Below, piece after piece: positions 42,347-53,581 of a DNA stretch of 64,000 nt. The translations under genes were made by a program, and so were the position numbers. The stretch comes from Kosakonia cowanii JCM 10956 = DSM 18146 (lineage in GTDB: Bacteria > Pseudomonadota > Gammaproteobacteria > Enterobacterales > Enterobacteriaceae). The notes under the pieces were generated by a model that was not told the origin of the DNA, did no database searches, and was given only the letters and a program-made list of their open reading frames with translations. Location of the stretch: contig NZ_CP019447.1 in the NCBI RefSeq assembly GCF_001975225.1, positions 1 through 64,000 of the forward strand, in the 5' to 3' direction. Within the stretch, counting starts at the first letter, position 1. Each line of letters opens with the position of its first letter.

Positions 42347-43063
42347 TTATATCAGCGTAGTGAGGGATGCCAACCGCGAAATTTCCATATGCGGCAACAG
42401 GCGGCTGTCGCTGGCTTGCAGCAGATCTGCGCCCTCGGGTTTGATCCAGCAGGCCTGCATGCCGCAGCGGATCGCGCCCGCAACGTCGGTGGTGAGATCG
42501 TCGCCAACGTGCAAAATGTTGCCAATGGGCACGCCAAGACGCTCAGCGGCGCGATGATACATATCGCTGAAGGGTTTTGAGCGCCCGTCCGGCCCGGCAC
42601 GCAGAACAAATTTGAAATAGTCGCCGAGCCCGAATAGCTCCGGCTGCGCATTACCGTTAGTGATCGCCACCAGCGGCCACTTTTCTGCCAGCTTCGCCAG
42701 CGTGTCGTGGGTCTCGTCCGGGACATCAATGCGGCTGCGCCAGTGCGCAAAGTTGGCCATGGCGGCTTCGGCACCGGCCGCGGCCTCTGCTGCCGTCAGC
42801 CCGGCATCGAGCATAGCGCGCTCAACGGCGCGTCGCCGCCACTCGGTGACATCGTGATAGATATCCGGCTCGGTTTCGCGCAGCGCCTGGCGCAGGCGTT
42901 TGAATTCGCTGTTCTCCAGCGTGCTGAGCGCCGGGTTGTAGCCCTGCAAAAAGGCCAGCGACTCCTGCTCTGTACGCTGGATCACCAGCCGGTTGTCATA
43001 AAGGGTGTCGTCCAGGTCGAAAGTGATCGCCGAGATCTCGCCTGGTGGGCGGTAAAAACGCAT
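42347..43063 (-). CDS. yigB: HAD-family phosphatase YigB
   Basis: YigB is a haloacid-dehalogenase phosphatase; the E. coli enzyme dephosphorylates FMN and the riboflavin precursor. The 238-residue protein has the catalytic [12 protein letters not shown] (residues about 14-25), AITNGNAQ, and [13 protein letters not shown]. It is translationally coupled to xerC (start overlaps the xerC stop). It follows a dapF-yigA-xerC-yigB arrangement as in E. coli, and a gap before uvrD. Confidence 0.94.
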   Translation of the reverse strand: MRFYRPPGEISAITFDLDDTLYDNRLVIQRTEQESLAFLQGYNPALSTLENSEFKRLRQALRETEPDIYHDVTEWRRRAVERAMLDAGLTAAEAAAGAEAAMANFAHWRSRIDVPDETHDTLAKLAEKWPLVAITNGNAQPELFGLGDYFKFVLRAGPDGRSKPFSDMYHRAAERLGVPIGNILHVGDDLTTDVAGAIRCGMQACWIKPEGADLLQASDSRLLPHMEISRLASLTTLI

Positions 43064-43965
43064 TATTTCCCCCGTTTTGCGCGCGGATGCGCCGCATCGT
43101 AGACCGAAGCAAGGTGTTGAAAATCAAGATGGGTATAGATCTGGGTGGTGGATAAATTGGCGTGGCCAAGCAGCTCCTGCACGCCGCGCAGATCGCCGCT
43201 CGACTCCAGCATATGGGTGGCAAAGGAGTGGCGCAGTTTATGCGGATGCACATGGCTGTTCAGCCCCTGCTTAATGCCCCATTCGGCAAACCGTTTCTGC
43301 ACATTGCGCGCCGAGATGCGCTTGCCGAGCTTTGAGAGGAACAGCGCATCGTCCTGCGCGCCAAACAGTTCGCGCAGATCGAGCCAGTGCTCAACCCAGC
43401 TCACCGCATTGCGGCCTATCGGCACGCGACGCTCTTTGCTGCCCTTGCCGAGCACCCACACTTCGCCGCTCTCCAGATCGAGGTGTTTGATATCGAGATT
43501 GACCAGTTCCGACAGACGCAGGCCCGCGCCGTACATCACTTCCAGCATCGCGCGGTCGCGCACCGCCAGCGGATCGTTAATGTCGATCTCCAGCAGACGG
43601 TTTACATCATCGACATCGATATTTTTCGGCAGATGGCGCGCGGCTTTCGGCGCCGAGATCCCTTTCGCCGGGTTGGCGGGCAGCTCGCCCTGACTCACCA
43701 GCCAGTCGAAGAAGCTGCGCAGTGCCGAGAGCCGTAGCGCGAGACTCGCCGCGCCCAGCCCTTTGCGGCGGCTGCGGGTGGCAATCGAGCGCACCGTGGC
43801 AGCATCGCACTGTTGCCAGCTTTTGAGGCCGAGATCGTCCGCCATCGCCATAATGGCGTCCAGCTGGCGCTGATAGTTACGCAGGGTGATCGGGCTGAGC
43901 TGGCGCTCAACGCCGAGGTAACGCAAAAAGCGGGTAACGAGCGGAAAGAGCGGCGGAGCGGTCAT
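43063..43965 (-). CDS. xerC: Site-specific tyrosine recombinase XerC
   Basis: XerC with XerD resolves chromosome dimers at dif. The 300-residue protein has the tyrosine recombinase residues R150, K174, H242, R245, H268 and Y277: [51 protein letters not shown]-terminal SAM-like domain occupies about residues 1-100. It overlaps yigA at its start and is coupled to yigB at its end. Confidence 0.97.
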   Translation of the reverse strand: MTAPPLFPLVTRFLRYLGVERQLSPITLRNYQRQLDAIMAMADDLGLKSWQQCDAATVRSIATRSRRKGLGAASLALRLSALRSFFDWLVSQGELPANPAKGISAPKAARHLPKNIDVDDVNRLLEIDINDPLAVRDRAMLEVMYGAGLRLSELVNLDIKHLDLESGEVWVLGKGSKERRVPIGRNAVSWVEHWLDLRELFGAQDDALFLSKLGKRISARNVQKRFAEWGIKQGLNSHVHPHKLRHSFATHMLESSGDLRGVQELLGHANLSTTQIYTHLDFQHLASVYDAAHPRAKRGK

Positions 43966-44669
43966 GCGCGCGCGATCCAGCGCTCAAGCAGATCCGGCAG
44001 CATCTGCGCGATCTCCTCCAGCAGCTGGGTACCCTGACCATGTTGATAATGGTGCGGATCGCGGCTGCTGAACAGCACCACGCCGAGCGAGCCATCTTGC
44101 CCCATCAGCGACATCGCCACTGATCCGATGGCTTTCGCCTCCGGCAACAGCAGCAACAGCTCCGGCCCGTTGAGCGATCCCAGATAGTGATGCTGGTGGC
44201 CAAGGCGCTGAATGCGCAGTGGCTCAAACGCCTGACGCGAGAGGGAGAGATGGGTGTAGCGCGACGGCGCGCCGAGACGCCAGCGATCCGGAAAGAGGCG
44301 CACCGTGGCGCCCGCCAGCCCTAAATCACGCGCCCAGCGGTGCAGGCGGCTCAGCATCTCATCCAGGCTTGGCGCGGAAGCCAGCCGGCTTTGCAGGCGC
44401 AGCAGGCGATAAAAGAGCCCTTCATTGGCGCTCGCCTGCTCCATCAGCAGCGTCATGTTCTCTTCCAGCGCGTTGATGTGGTTGCGCGAGCGCGCCATAT
44501 GCCACTCCACCAGAGAAACCGTGTCGCGCACCGCATGCGGCACGCGCATCTGTTCTACCAGCCGCGCGTTACGGATAAAGAAGTCAGGATGGCGCACCAA
44601 ATAGTCGGCAACGGTCTGATCTTCCAGCTCCGTCAGCGTCTCCTGCAATTCTTCCCCTGGTTGCTTCAT
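43962..44669 (-). CDS. yigA: DUF484 family protein YigA
   Basis: YigA is an uncharacterised DUF484 protein. The 235-residue product has an N-terminal charged helix ([16 protein letters not shown] and HPDFF), then a GAF-like domain ([12 protein letters not shown] to the C-terminus). It lies between dapF and xerC with 4-bp overlaps at both ends, so it is probably translated with them. A role in cell division or recombination with XerC is suggested only by context. Confidence 0.9.
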   Translation of the reverse strand: MKQPGEELQETLTELEDQTVADYLVRHPDFFIRNARLVEQMRVPHAVRDTVSLVEWHMARSRNHINALEENMTLLMEQASANEGLFYRLLRLQSRLASAPSLDEMLSRLHRWARDLGLAGATVRLFPDRWRLGAPSRYTHLSLSRQAFEPLRIQRLGHQHHYLGSLNGPELLLLLPEAKAIGSVAMSLMGQDGSLGVVLFSSRDPHHYQHGQGTQLLEEIAQMLPDLLERWIARA

Positions 44670-45490
44670 AGATGAATAAACCCGTCATAGACATGTGCCG
44701 CCGGGCCAGTCATGTACAGCGGTTGGCCCGGGCCTTTCCAGGCGATATCAAGTCGACCGCCCGGTAACTCCACACGAACGCTTTCCGCCAGCAAGCCTTG
44801 CTGAATGCCGACGGCAACGGCTGCGCAGGCACCGCTTCCGCACGCCTGCGTTTCACCTGCGCCGCGCTCGAAAACGCGCAGGCGGATATGATCGGTTTTG
44901 ACGACCTGCATAAAGCCGATATTGGCGCGTTCAGGAAAGCGCTCATGGCTCTCCAGCACCGGTCCCAGCGTCTCTACCGGCGCGTTTTCCACGCTATCGA
45001 CCTGGATAACACAGTGCGGGTTGCCCATCGATACGACGCCGCAGAGCACGGTTTGTTCCGCCGCGCGCATAATATAGGTCTTCTCCGCTTTGTTCGCGCG
45101 AAACGGCACCTGCGACGGTTCGAAGTTCGGTTCGCCCATATTGACGCGCACCAGCTCATCTTCCGTTACGCTCAATACCATACGCCCGTTCGCCGTACTG
45201 ACGCGAATGTCACGTTTATTGGTCAAACCTTTCAGGCGCACAAAACGGGCGAAACAGCGCGCGCCGTTGCCGCACTGCGACACTTCGCTGCCGTCAGCGT
45301 TAAAAATACGGTAGTGAAAATCGAGTTCTGGATCGTAAGGAGGCTCAACCACCAGCAGCTGATCGAAGCCTACGCCAAGATGGCGATCCGCCAGACGACG
45401 GATCAACTCCGGGGAGAAAAAGAGATTCTGCGTCACCGCGTCGACGACCATAAAATCGTTGCCAAGGCCATGCATCTTTGAGAACTGCAT
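44666..45490 (-). CDS. dapF: Diaminopimelate epimerase
   Basis: DapF converts LL- to meso-diaminopimelate for lysine and peptidoglycan. The 274-residue protein has the catalytic pair C73 (SQCGNGARC) and the second cysteine in CGSGACAAV near residue 217. Two homologous domains form the cleft, and the N-terminus [13 protein letters not shown] is typical. It follows lptM by 36 bp and overlaps yigA by 4 bp. Confidence 0.98.
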   Translation of the reverse strand: MQFSKMHGLGNDFMVVDAVTQNLFFSPELIRRLADRHLGVGFDQLLVVEPPYDPELDFHYRIFNADGSEVSQCGNGARCFARFVRLKGLTNKRDIRVSTANGRMVLSVTEDELVRVNMGEPNFEPSQVPFRANKAEKTYIMRAAEQTVLCGVVSMGNPHCVIQVDSVENAPVETLGPVLESHERFPERANIGFMQVVKTDHIRLRVFERGAGETQACGSGACAAVAVGIQQGLLAESVRVELPGGRLDIAWKGPGQPLYMTGPAAHVYDGFIHL

Positions 45491-45526
45491 TATCTACTCC
45501 ATTTACGCGGGTACAGAGCGGTAACG

Positions 45527-45730
45527 TCAATAATTCACCTGGGTCGGCGAGCCGGTATCGCCCCGATCGTTACTATTTGGAATAGTAGGCTGGATCGTGC
45601 TCTCCTGCGTTTTGGTTGGCGGCGGCGCGGTTTTATCGGCCGGAGGGAAGTAGAGCGGCCCTTTCAGACCACAGCCCGTCAGGCTGAACAGAGTCAGCAC
45701 TACGGCCAGCGTGCGAAACAGATCTTTCAT
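45527..45730 (-). CDS. lptM: LPS translocon maturation lipoprotein LptM (YifL)
   Basis: LptM is a small outer-membrane lipoprotein that promotes oxidative maturation of the LptD-LptE translocon. The 67-residue precursor has a lipobox LTGC with modified C20, then GLKGPLYFPP, the conserved mature N-terminus. I chose ATG at 45730 (MKDLFRTLAV); an ATG seven codons upstream adds no typical signal residues. It is first in lptM-dapF-yigA-xerC-yigB and divergent from cyaY. Confidence 0.93.
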   Translation of the reverse strand: MKDLFRTLAVVLTLFSLTGCGLKGPLYFPPADKTAPPPTKTQESTIQPTIPNSNDRGDTGSPTQVNY

Positions 45731-45866
45731 TATCGTTGCCTGTGAGTTCATTCTTACTGCGCTCTATCATCGCAGGAGAAGACACAAAAGCAAGAGTTTG
45801 CACGTTTAGGGCAACGGGAAATGTTTCGCGTTATACTGCGGCCATCATAAAAAACAGGAAAGCAGA

Positions 45867-46187
45867 ATGAACGATTCAGAATTTCATCGCCTCGCCGACG
45901 GCCTGTGGCTCACCATCGAAGAACGCCTGGATGAGTGGGACGGCGATAGCGATATCGACTGTGAGATCAATGGCGGCGTATTAACCCTCAGCTTTGAAAA
46001 CGGCAGTAAAATCATCATTAACCGTCAGGAGCCGCTGCACCAGGTGTGGCTGGCGACAAAACAGGGCGGTTACCATTTCAATCTCAAAGGGGATGAGTGG
46101 GTCTGCGATCGCAGCGGCGAAACCTTCTGGGATCTGCTGGAGCAGGCGGCAAGCCAGCAAGCAGGCGAAAGCGTCACTTTCCGCTAA
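45867..46187 (+). CDS. cyaY: Bacterial frataxin CyaY
   Basis: CyaY binds iron and modulates the cysteine desulfurase IscS in iron-sulfur cluster assembly. The 106-residue protein has the frataxin fold: an acidic N-terminal helix ([18 protein letters not shown]) and a beta-sheet core with [20 protein letters not shown]. Its length is that of E. coli CyaY. It is convergent with cyaA, and divergent from lptM. Confidence 0.97.
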   Translation: MNDSEFHRLADGLWLTIEERLDEWDGDSDIDCEINGGVLTLSFENGSKIIINRQEPLHQVWLATKQGGYHFNLKGDEWVCDRSGETFWDLLEQAASQQAGESVTFR

Positions 46188-46193
46188 GACGCG

Positions 46194-46213
46194 CTGCCCG
46201 GGAGACCGGGCAG
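46194..46213. terminator. Hairpin between cyaY and cyaA
   Basis: A perfect stem CTGCCCGG/CCGGGCAG with a GAGA loop sits between the convergent cyaY and cyaA stops. It lacks clear T runs, so it may be a weak bidirectional terminator or a 3'-end stabiliser. Confidence 0.55.
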
Positions 46214-46218
46214 CAATA

Positions 46219-48762
46219 TCAGGAGAAATACTGCTGCAACAGCGGTGCGGCGTTATCCTGATTGGCCGGCGATGCGGTGCTGATCGCCTGGTTGCGGAAC
46301 GGGATCACCTGCGCGCGCCCTTCAACATTCACAATCTGGTAGAACTGCGGCAGGTTAAAGTTTATAAAGCTTGAGCCGTAGGTAAAACGATCGTGGGATG
46401 AGGAGAAGAAGCGGCTTACGTCGCGCACCAGCTCCTCTTTGCTGCCTTCACAGTGGTGATACACTTCGGCGCGGTTGCTCTCATCCAGAATATAGATGTT
46501 AAAGCCCTCTTCCCCCGCCTCTTCAAAGAAGAACTGAATAATCCCTTCGCTGGCAAAACCATCTACCACCGCCGGTAATTCGACGTGGTTGGTCTCCACC
46601 TGCACCGACAAACCATGCAGCTTGTTGTGGGAAATGGCACCGTAAAACTCGATAGCGTTTTCCAGCTTCTGCACCGAAACGTTCACGCGCTCGAAGAACA
46701 GGCCCCAGGTTTGCCCCGCCACGCGCAGCGCTTTAAAGCGCCCGGTTTCGTGACGCGTCGTCGAGAGGCGCAGTTCAATACATTCAGAGACCAGCTGCTG
46801 CACGCGGGTGCGGATCAGGCCACGCAGATGCTGGCTGTAACAGAAGACTTCGACGCTGTCCGGCGGCGCGGCATCCTGGTGCATTTTCCCGAGAATGGTT
46901 TTCAAAGCTTCAATCATCGCCTGCTCGCCGTTGAAGTGCAGGGTACGCACTTCGTTCCACGAGTTGCGATAGAGCAGATCGACACTGCCAACGAGGCAGT
47001 TTTGCTGCTCGCCGAAGCTGAAGACATCAAGCTTACGGAAATCAAAGTGCACCACCTGGTTACGGAACGCCGCTGTCGGGTCGTACTCCAGGTTGACGAT
47101 AATCGCCAGATGGCGGATTTCGCACGGGCTATAGAGCGCTTTCGGCGTTGGCGCAGGCAGGCGCAGCGGGAAGTGGTGCGAGACATCAGCAACCATCTCC
47201 TGCAGCTTCGGCAGATCGACAATGCCATTGCCCTTAATAAACAGGCGCGTGCGCGACGTCAGCAGGCCATTGAACCACGCCCAGGCGACCAGCTTATTCA
47301 GGTAGCGGTTATACTCCAGCGGCTGATGGCTGACGATGGAGTCCATGTTCGGCGCGCGGTTGTAGAGATACCAACCGGTACGGTTGGCGCGGCCCGGCGG
47401 CACATGAATAAAGGTTAAATTCGGTTCGGAGAGATCCGGTGAAATCTGCGGGTTCACCAGCGTCACTTTGCCCGGCAGCGCTTCAAACGCCGCGTAGAGT
47501 TTACGGGTTAAGACCCCGATATCCTGCGGGCTGGCGGAGACGCTCAGGTTATTACGGCGGGCAAAGCGGATCAGGTTACGGTAGCTCTGCATCATCGCAT
47601 CAAGCAGCTCATTGTGCGCTTCGCGCACCTGATCGATTTTCCAGTTGGCGCGGTTATCGAGCATTGCGAGGCGCGCTTCGTCCCAGCCCCACTCTTTCAC
47701 TAACTGCGTGATCACTTCGCGACGCCAGCCGACGCAGGCGCGTTCGCGGCTCAGTTTTTCACACACTTTTAAGTAGAAACATCGACGCACCAGGTCAAGA
47801 CGCGTCGGATCCTCAATCGCTTCCAGATAGTGCGTGACGCGCTCAAGCATCATGCAGTAGTGATCGAGACCGAAAGAGACGATCTCGCCGTCGTGCAGGC
47901 GCTGTTTGATATCTTTCGCCAGCAGGCGGGTATTCGGATATTCCCAGGAGTAGGCTTCGAGCAGCAGGGTTTTCAGCACCGCTTTATAAGGCGAGTCGAT
48001 GCTCTTATAGAGCTGCCACAGGCTGGCACCAAAATACTCTTCCGCCGAGAGCGAGCTTAAGCCGCCCAGATCGAGCCACTCGTTCGGGGTCAGCACGCCC
48101 TGCGCGTAGAGCGTCATGACGTAATCGTCGTAATTCTCCTCTTCGTCGCCAGGCACCATATTCCACAGAATACGTTTACCTGCCAGACGCACGGCGGTGC
48201 GGTAGAACTCATCGAGCAGTAAAATGTGCTGCGTTGAGCCGCAATCTTCGCCGCCGAGGCTGCCGCTTTCATTATGGCGGAAGCGGTTCTCATCAATCAG
48301 GAAGAAGCTCACTTCCACGCCAAGGGAGGCGGCCCAGCTCTCCAGCAGGCTGCATTTACGCTGTAACAGCTGGCGCTCGTCGTTATCGAGCCAGGATTGG
48401 TGGCAGACCCAGATATCAAGATCGGAAGAGCAGCTCTGCCCAACCGAAGAGGTGCTGCCCATGGAGTAGACGCCGGTGATCGGCAGCTCGCCGGTCGGCG
48501 CATCCTGCGCAGGCAGGCCACGGTTCAGCTCAAGTTCGTTCAGGTAGTGGAGTTGGTTTTCATCAGGCGTGTAGAGGCAAATGCCATTGGGAACGTTACC
48601 GTCAAGGTAGCCAGGCATCAGCGGATGGTGATAGTGCAGTAATGTCGGCAGCAGACTGTAAACCTGCTGAAAAGCAGGGCCCATGGCAGCAAGCGCGCGA
48701 TCCACACGCAGTTGATTAATGGCATCCAGTCGCTGTTTCAGCGTCTCAATATAGAGGTACAA
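46219..48762 (-). CDS. cyaA: Class I adenylate cyclase
   Basis: CyaA makes cAMP and is regulated by phosphorylated EIIA-Glc. The 847-residue protein has the class I N-terminal catalytic domain with [21 protein letters not shown], and a regulatory C-terminal half. The start is TTG at 48762, as in E. coli, where it limits expression. A weak AGGCG ribosome site lies upstream. It is divergent from hemC. A CRP site in the shared region allows feedback by cAMP-CRP. Confidence 0.97.
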   Translation of the reverse strand: MYLYIETLKQRLDAINQLRVDRALAAMGPAFQQVYSLLPTLLHYHHPLMPGYLDGNVPNGICLYTPDENQLHYLNELELNRGLPAQDAPTGELPITGVYSMGSTSSVGQSCSSDLDIWVCHQSWLDNDERQLLQRKCSLLESWAASLGVEVSFFLIDENRFRHNESGSLGGEDCGSTQHILLLDEFYRTAVRLAGKRILWNMVPGDEEENYDDYVMTLYAQGVLTPNEWLDLGGLSSLSAEEYFGASLWQLYKSIDSPYKAVLKTLLLEAYSWEYPNTRLLAKDIKQRLHDGEIVSFGLDHYCMMLERVTHYLEAIEDPTRLDLVRRCFYLKVCEKLSRERACVGWRREVITQLVKEWGWDEARLAMLDNRANWKIDQVREAHNELLDAMMQSYRNLIRFARRNNLSVSASPQDIGVLTRKLYAAFEALPGKVTLVNPQISPDLSEPNLTFIHVPPGRANRTGWYLYNRAPNMDSIVSHQPLEYNRYLNKLVAWAWFNGLLTSRTRLFIKGNGIVDLPKLQEMVADVSHHFPLRLPAPTPKALYSPCEIRHLAIIVNLEYDPTAAFRNQVVHFDFRKLDVFSFGEQQNCLVGSVDLLYRNSWNEVRTLHFNGEQAMIEALKTILGKMHQDAAPPDSVEVFCYSQHLRGLIRTRVQQLVSECIELRLSTTRHETGRFKALRVAGQTWGLFFERVNVSVQKLENAIEFYGAISHNKLHGLSVQVETNHVELPAVVDGFASEGIIQFFFEEAGEEGFNIYILDESNRAEVYHHCEGSKEELVRDVSRFFSSSHDRFTYGSSFINFNLPQFYQIVNVEGRAQVIPFRNQAISTASPANQDNAAPLLQQYFS

Positions 48763-48914
48763 GACATATCGCCTGATGTTTTACACACACACCTTCATGC
48801 TGATGTTTTGTAGGCCGCAGCTTGAAAAGGGGTGCGTAGACAGAAAATCCAAAAGTAGCCGTTGCCCTTTTTTCGTCGTTATCGTTATGGGAGGACAGAC
48901 GAAAAAATGGTCTA

Positions 48915-48936
48915 AAACGTGATCAATCTAACACCT
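48915..48936 (-). promoter_or_regulatory. CRP site of the cyaA promoter
   Basis: In the cyaA sense the core is TGTTAGATTGATCACG, nearly the same as the CRP site over E. coli cyaA P2. The gene-free stretch 48763-49121 (359 bp) also contains the cyaA and hemC promoters, which I did not resolve to -10/-35. Confidence 0.75.
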
Positions 48937-49121
48937 TGCTCATTGACCGTAAAGAAAGATGCGCTACAAACCAGTTTAGCATTAAACGCACTCTGTAAAT
49001 TCCGAATTACATCCCGCGCTGCGCCTGTTGCGCGGCGCGAGACCCGCAATCGACCGTGAACACTGACACCCTAATGCAACAGTGTTAGGATGGTCAACGG
49101 ACGAAATTGACGGTATCAAGC

Positions 49122-50063
49122 ATGGTAGACAATGTTTTAAGAATTGCCACACGGCAAAGCCCGCTTGCGCTCTGGCAGGCACATTATGTAAAGGCGCGCC
49201 TTGAAGCGAGCCATCCGGGGTTAGCCGTTGAGCTGGTGCCGATGGTGACGCGCGGCGATGTGATCCTCGACACGCCGCTGGCGAAAGTGGGCGGTAAAGG
49301 TCTGTTCGTGAAAGAGCTTGAACGGGCGCTGCTCGACAATCACGCCGATATCGCTGTGCACTCAATGAAAGATGTCCCGGTCGACTTTCCCGATGGACTC
49401 GGTCTGGTGACGATTTGCGAACGCGACGATCCGCGCGACGCCTTTGTCTCTAACCGTTATAAGTCTCTGGACGAACTGCCCGCTGGCAGTATTGTCGGCA
49501 CCTCCAGTTTACGCCGCCAGTGTCAGTTGGCTGCGCTGCGCCCCGATCTGGTGATCCGCTCGCTGCGCGGCAACGTTGGCACCCGCCTGAGCAAGCTCGA
49601 TAACGGCGAATACGATGCGATTATCCTCGCCGTCGCCGGTCTTAACCGCCTGGGCCTTAGCGATCGTGTACGCTGGGCGCTGCCGCCGGAAATCTCACTC
49701 CCGGCCGTAGGCCAGGGCGCGGTGGGCGTTGAGTGCCGTCTTGACGATGCGCGTACCCGTGCGCTGCTGCAGCCGCTGAATCATGATGAGACCGCAATCC
49801 GCGTTAAAGCCGAGCGGGCGATGAACACCCGTCTTGAAGGCGGCTGCCAGGTGCCAATCGGCAGCTATGCTGAATTGATTAACGGCGAACTCTGGTTGCG
49901 CGGGCTGGTTGGCGCGCCGGATGGTTCGACGATGATACGCGGCGAGCGTCGCGGCCAACCGGAAGATGCGCTAAAGATGGGCATCTCGCTGGCAGAAGAG
50001 CTGCTGGATAACGGCGCGCGCGCCATTCTTGCTGATATTTACAACGGAGAAGCCCCCGCATGA
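49122..50063 (+). CDS. hemC: Hydroxymethylbilane synthase
   Basis: HemC polymerises four porphobilinogens into hydroxymethylbilane. The 313-residue protein has C242, which binds the dipyrromethane cofactor ([11 protein letters not shown]). The conserved arginines are in [10 protein letters not shown] and [10 protein letters not shown]. An in-frame TTG at 49107 adds five residues; ATG at 49122 is the family start. It is first in hemCDXY and overlaps hemD by 4 bp. Confidence 0.98.
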   Translation: MVDNVLRIATRQSPLALWQAHYVKARLEASHPGLAVELVPMVTRGDVILDTPLAKVGGKGLFVKELERALLDNHADIAVHSMKDVPVDFPDGLGLVTICERDDPRDAFVSNRYKSLDELPAGSIVGTSSLRRQCQLAALRPDLVIRSLRGNVGTRLSKLDNGEYDAIILAVAGLNRLGLSDRVRWALPPEISLPAVGQGAVGVECRLDDARTRALLQPLNHDETAIRVKAERAMNTRLEGGCQVPIGSYAELINGELWLRGLVGAPDGSTMIRGERRGQPEDALKMGISLAEELLDNGARAILADIYNGEAPA

Positions 50064-50800
50064 GTATCCTGGTCACCCGTCCCTCTCCCTCCGGGGAAGA
50101 GTTAGTGAGCCGACTGCGCACACTGGGTTTGGTGGCCTGGAGCTTTCCGTTGATTGAATTCACGCCGGGTCGTGAGCTGCCTTTATTACCTGGGCTGCTT
50201 GCCAGGCTCGGCGCGAATGACCTCGCGTTTGTGCTGTCACAGCACGCTGTCTCCTTCGCGCATGCCCATTTGCAGCAGGCTGGCCTCTCCTTCCCAACGG
50301 AACCGGCCTGGTTTGCTATCGGGCGTACCACCGCGCTCGCACTACATACGGTAAGCGGCATTGATGTGCGCTACCCTCACGACCGGGAAATCAGCGAAGT
50401 GTTGCTACAATTACCTGAATTGCAAGATGTTCAGGGCAAGCATGCGCTAATCTTACGGGGCAACGGCGGGCGCGAACTGTTGGCGGAAACGTTAACTGAG
50501 CGCGGCGCGAATGTTGAATTTTGCGAGTGTTATCAACGCAGTGCAAAATTTTATGACGGTGCAGAAGAAGCGATGCGCTGGCATACGCGGGGTGTCTCAA
50601 CGCTGGTGGTCACCAGCGGCGAAATGCTGCAGCAGCTTTTTTCACTTATTCCTCCCTGGTATCGGGAGAACTGGTTACTTCGCTGCCGCCTGGTGGTGGT
50701 AAGCGAACGTCTGGCGAACCTTGCCCGGGAACTGGGCTGGCAAGAGATTCAGGTCGCTGACAATGCCGACAACGATGCGCTGCTTCGCGCATTACAATAA
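50060..50800 (+). CDS. hemD: Uroporphyrinogen-III synthase
   Basis: HemD inverts the D ring and closes hydroxymethylbilane into uroporphyrinogen III. The 246-residue protein has the two-domain fold with low overall conservation but the family segments [34 protein letters not shown] and [13 protein letters not shown]. It starts inside hemC's end (ATGA overlap) and is followed by hemX 21 bp later. Confidence 0.95.
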   Translation: MSILVTRPSPSGEELVSRLRTLGLVAWSFPLIEFTPGRELPLLPGLLARLGANDLAFVLSQHAVSFAHAHLQQAGLSFPTEPAWFAIGRTTALALHTVSGIDVRYPHDREISEVLLQLPELQDVQGKHALILRGNGGRELLAETLTERGANVEFCECYQRSAKFYDGAEEAMRWHTRGVSTLVVTSGEMLQQLFSLIPPWYRENWLLRCRLVVVSERLANLARELGWQEIQVADNADNDALLRALQ

Positions 50801-50821
50801 CTCTCATAATGGGAAGCCATA

Positions 50822-51985
50822 ATGACGGAACACGAAAACTCCTCCGCCGTGGTTGAAGAGACCAAAGCGGCTGACGGCGTAACGCCGCCGCCGGAGAAAG
50901 CAGAGAAGAAGAGACGCGCTAACAGGACCAGCCTCGCGCTAAGCGCGATCGCCATCGCTATTGCGCTGGCATCGGGCGCCGGGCTTTATGGCTGGGTGAA
51001 GCATCAAAATAAAACCCTGCAGACCAGCAATGGCGAAATCGCCGACCAACTGATCGCGCTACAACAGACGCAGGATAAGCAGCGTACTGAGCTGGAAGGG
51101 ATGATTAAACAGCAGGCTGATGCGCTGGCGGCAGAAAAACGCCAAAGCGAAGCGCTGGCGAAGCAGCTTGATGAAGTTCAGCAGAAAGTCGCGACCATCT
51201 CCGGCTCCGATGCCAAAACCTGGCAGCTGGCGCAGGCTGATTTCCTCGTCAAACTGGCGGGCCGTAAGCTGTGGAGCGATCAGGATGTCACCACCGCGGC
51301 CGCGCTGCTGAAAAGCGCTGACGCCAGCCTTGCGGATATGAACGATCCGAGCCTGATTACTGCGCGTCGTGCCATTACCGACGATATCGCCAGCCTCTCC
51401 TCCGTGACGCAGGTCGATTATGACGGGGCCATTCTCAAGCTGAACCAGCTCTCCAACCAGATCGATAACCTGCGACTCGCCGACAATAACGACGACGATT
51501 CGCCGATGGATTCTGACAGCGGCGAGCTCTCAAGCTCCATCAGCGAGTGGCGCGTTAACCTGCAAAAAAGCTGGCGCAACTTTATGGACAGCTTTATTAC
51601 CATTCGCCGCCGCGATGAGACCGCCGTGCCGCTGTTAGCGCCGAATCAGGATGTCTATCTGCGTGAGAACATCCGCTCGCGCCTGCTGGTTGCGGCGCAG
51701 GCCGTTCCGCGTCATCAGGAAGAGACCTACAAACAGGCGCTGGATAACGTGTCGACGTGGGTTCGCGCCTACTACGATACGGACGATGCGGCCACCAAAG
51801 CGTTTCTCGAAGAGGTGGATAAGCTCGGCCAGCAATCTATCGCCATGGAGCTGCCTGAATCGCTCCAGAGTCAGCCGATTCTGGAAAAATTGATGCAGAC
51901 CCGCGTGCGCAACCTGCTCGCGCAGCCCGCTGTGCCGTCTGAACAGGCGCCCGCCGCGCCCGCCGATGCAGCGCAGGGAGAATAA
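50822..51985 (+). CDS. hemX: HemX family inner-membrane protein
   Basis: HemX is annotated as a uroporphyrinogen III C-methyltransferase homologue, but catalytic function is doubtful. The 387-residue protein has an N-terminal cytoplasmic basic segment ([10 protein letters not shown]), one membrane helix (residues about 40-57), and a periplasmic coiled coil rich in Gln and Ala. The later region has [18 protein letters not shown]. The Pro/Ala tail is variable. It lies two bases before hemY and is coupled to hemCD. Confidence 0.93.
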   Translation: MTEHENSSAVVEETKAADGVTPPPEKAEKKRRANRTSLALSAIAIAIALASGAGLYGWVKHQNKTLQTSNGEIADQLIALQQTQDKQRTELEGMIKQQADALAAEKRQSEALAKQLDEVQQKVATISGSDAKTWQLAQADFLVKLAGRKLWSDQDVTTAAALLKSADASLADMNDPSLITARRAITDDIASLSSVTQVDYDGAILKLNQLSNQIDNLRLADNNDDDSPMDSDSGELSSSISEWRVNLQKSWRNFMDSFITIRRRDETAVPLLAPNQDVYLRENIRSRLLVAAQAVPRHQEETYKQALDNVSTWVRAYYDTDDAATKAFLEEVDKLGQQSIAMELPESLQSQPILEKLMQTRVRNLLAQPAVPSEQAPAAPADAAQGE

Positions 51986-51987
51986 TC

Positions 51988-53184
51988 ATGCTGAAAGTAT
52001 TATTGCTCTTTGCACTGCTTCTCGCCGGAATCGTGCTTGGCCCGATGCTCGCCGGGCATCAGGGTTATGTGCTGATCCAGACCGATAACTACAACATTGA
52101 AACCAGCGTCACGGGTCTGGCGATCATGCTGGTGCTGACGCTGGTGGTCTTCTTTGCACTGGAGTGGCTGCTGCGTCGGATCTTCCGTACCGGCGCGCAT
52201 ACCCGCGGCTGGTTTATGGGCCGTAAGCGTCGTCGCGCGCGCAAGCAGACAGAACAGGCGTTGCTGAAGCTGGCGGAAGGCGATTATCAGCAGGTTGAGA
52301 AGCTGATGTCGAAAAATGCCGATCACGCGGAACAACCGCTGGTTAACTATCTGCTGGCAGCGGAAGCCGCCCAGCAGCGCGGCGATGAAATGCGTGCTAA
52401 CCAGCACCTTCAGCGTGCCGCCGAGCTGGCAGAGAATGACCCGATCCCGGTCGAGATCACCCGCGTTCGTCTGCAACTGGCGCGCAATGAGAATCATGCT
52501 GCGCGTCACGGCGTCGATAAACTGTTGGAGATCGCGCCACGCCATCCGGAAGTGCTGCGTCTGGCGGAACAGGCCTATATTCGCACCGGTGCGTGGACGT
52601 CGCTGCTCGACATCATTCCTTCGATGGCGAAAGCTAACGTTGGCGATGAAGAGCACCGCGACATGCTGCAACAGCAGGCGTGGATCGGCATTATGGATCA
52701 GGCGCGCGCCGATCAGGGCAGCGATGGTCTGAAGGGCTGGTGGAAGAATCAGAGCCGTAAAACGCGTCACCAGGTGGCGTTGCAGGTGGCAATGGCGGAG
52801 CACTTAATTGAGTGTGACGATCATGACACCGCGCAGGAGATCATCCTCGACGGCCTGAAGCGGCAGTATGACGATCGTCTGGTGCTGGTGATCCCCCGTC
52901 TGAAGACCAATAACCCGGAACAGGTTGAAAAAGTGCTGCGCCAGCAGATCAAAACGCAGGGCGATCGCCCGCTGCTGTGGAGCACGCTCGGTCAGTCGCT
53001 GATGAAACATGGTGAGTGGCAAGAAGCGACGATTGCATTCCGCGCTGCGCTGAAACAGCGCCCGGATGCGTTTGATTACGCCTGGCTCGCAGACTGTCTC
53101 GACCGCCTGCGCCAGCCTGAAGAGGCCGCAACGATGCGTCGCGACGGCCTGCTGTTAACGCTGCAAAACAACCCGCCTGCTTAG
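51988..53184 (+). CDS. hemY: HemY, TPR protein of the heme operon
   Basis: HemY is an inner-membrane tetratricopeptide protein associated with heme synthesis; it is not a protoporphyrinogen oxidase of the Bacillus type. The 398-residue protein has two N-terminal membrane helices (LLLFALLLAGIVLGPML and GLAIMLVLTLVVFFALEWLL) and C-terminal TPR-like helices. It ends the hemCDXY operon. The convergent small RNA glmZ ends 59 bp downstream. Confidence 0.95.
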   Translation: MLKVLLLFALLLAGIVLGPMLAGHQGYVLIQTDNYNIETSVTGLAIMLVLTLVVFFALEWLLRRIFRTGAHTRGWFMGRKRRRARKQTEQALLKLAEGDYQQVEKLMSKNADHAEQPLVNYLLAAEAAQQRGDEMRANQHLQRAAELAENDPIPVEITRVRLQLARNENHAARHGVDKLLEIAPRHPEVLRLAEQAYIRTGAWTSLLDIIPSMAKANVGDEEHRDMLQQQAWIGIMDQARADQGSDGLKGWWKNQSRKTRHQVALQVAMAEHLIECDDHDTAQEIILDGLKRQYDDRLVLVIPRLKTNNPEQVEKVLRQQIKTQGDRPLLWSTLGQSLMKHGEWQEATIAFRAALKQRPDAFDYAWLADCLDRLRQPEEAATMRRDGLLLTLQNNPPA

Positions 53185-53242
53185 CCCTTCTCTTCGCGTT
53201 ACAGAGCTGCTCTGTCGCGCGAAGCTTCATTTGTCCCGCCAT

Positions 53243-53448
53243 AAAAAAACGCCTGTCAGCATACACTGACAGGCGTTAAAACAGGTCTTTGACAACTAAT
53301 GGGTGCTTCACTCAACGTTATGCCCATGGTGTTTGATGAGGCCGAAGCGACATCTCTCGGTGGACGATAAGCACCATAAAACGGCTCTGCGTCATTCCTG
53401 GGTTTATGAGGCCAGAAGGCGAACATAAGAGATGGAATGAGCATCTAC
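53243..53448 (-). ncRNA. glmZ: Small RNA GlmZ
   Basis: GlmZ is a 206-nt Hfq-binding RNA that activates glmS translation when glucosamine-6-phosphate is low; RapZ and RNase E process it and GlmY protects it. The 5' end GTAGATGCTCATTCC and most of the E. coli GlmZ sequence are present. A strong terminator hairpin (CGCCTGTCAG/CTGACAGGCG plus T7) ends it at about 53243. It lies between hemY and the tRNA operon, as in E. coli. The processing/pairing region differs from E. coli. Confidence 0.93.
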
Positions 53449-53459
53449 GCCAGTATTAT

Positions 53460-53475
53460 TGCACATAGCGTGCCA
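53460..53475 (-). promoter_or_regulatory. Sigma-54 promoter of glmZ
   Basis: On the minus strand the sequence is TGGCACGCTATGTGCA, with GG (-24) and GC (-12) at the correct 10-bp spacing. The GC lies 12 bp before the first base of GlmZ. An ATAATAC element nearby could also serve as a weak sigma-70 -10. Confidence 0.85.
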
Positions 53476-53581
53476 ACCCCGCATTAAGAAATGTTACATC
53501 ACGCAACCTTTTAAGAAACCTCTATATTTAGGCAGCTGGCGGTAAAAGCGTCCCTTGCCACGCCTCGCCGCAGACGCAATC

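Noticed and set aside
53256..53444. 62-codon minus-strand frame
   Set aside because: It lies inside the glmZ small RNA, whose conservation is at RNA level; the predicted peptide has no support.
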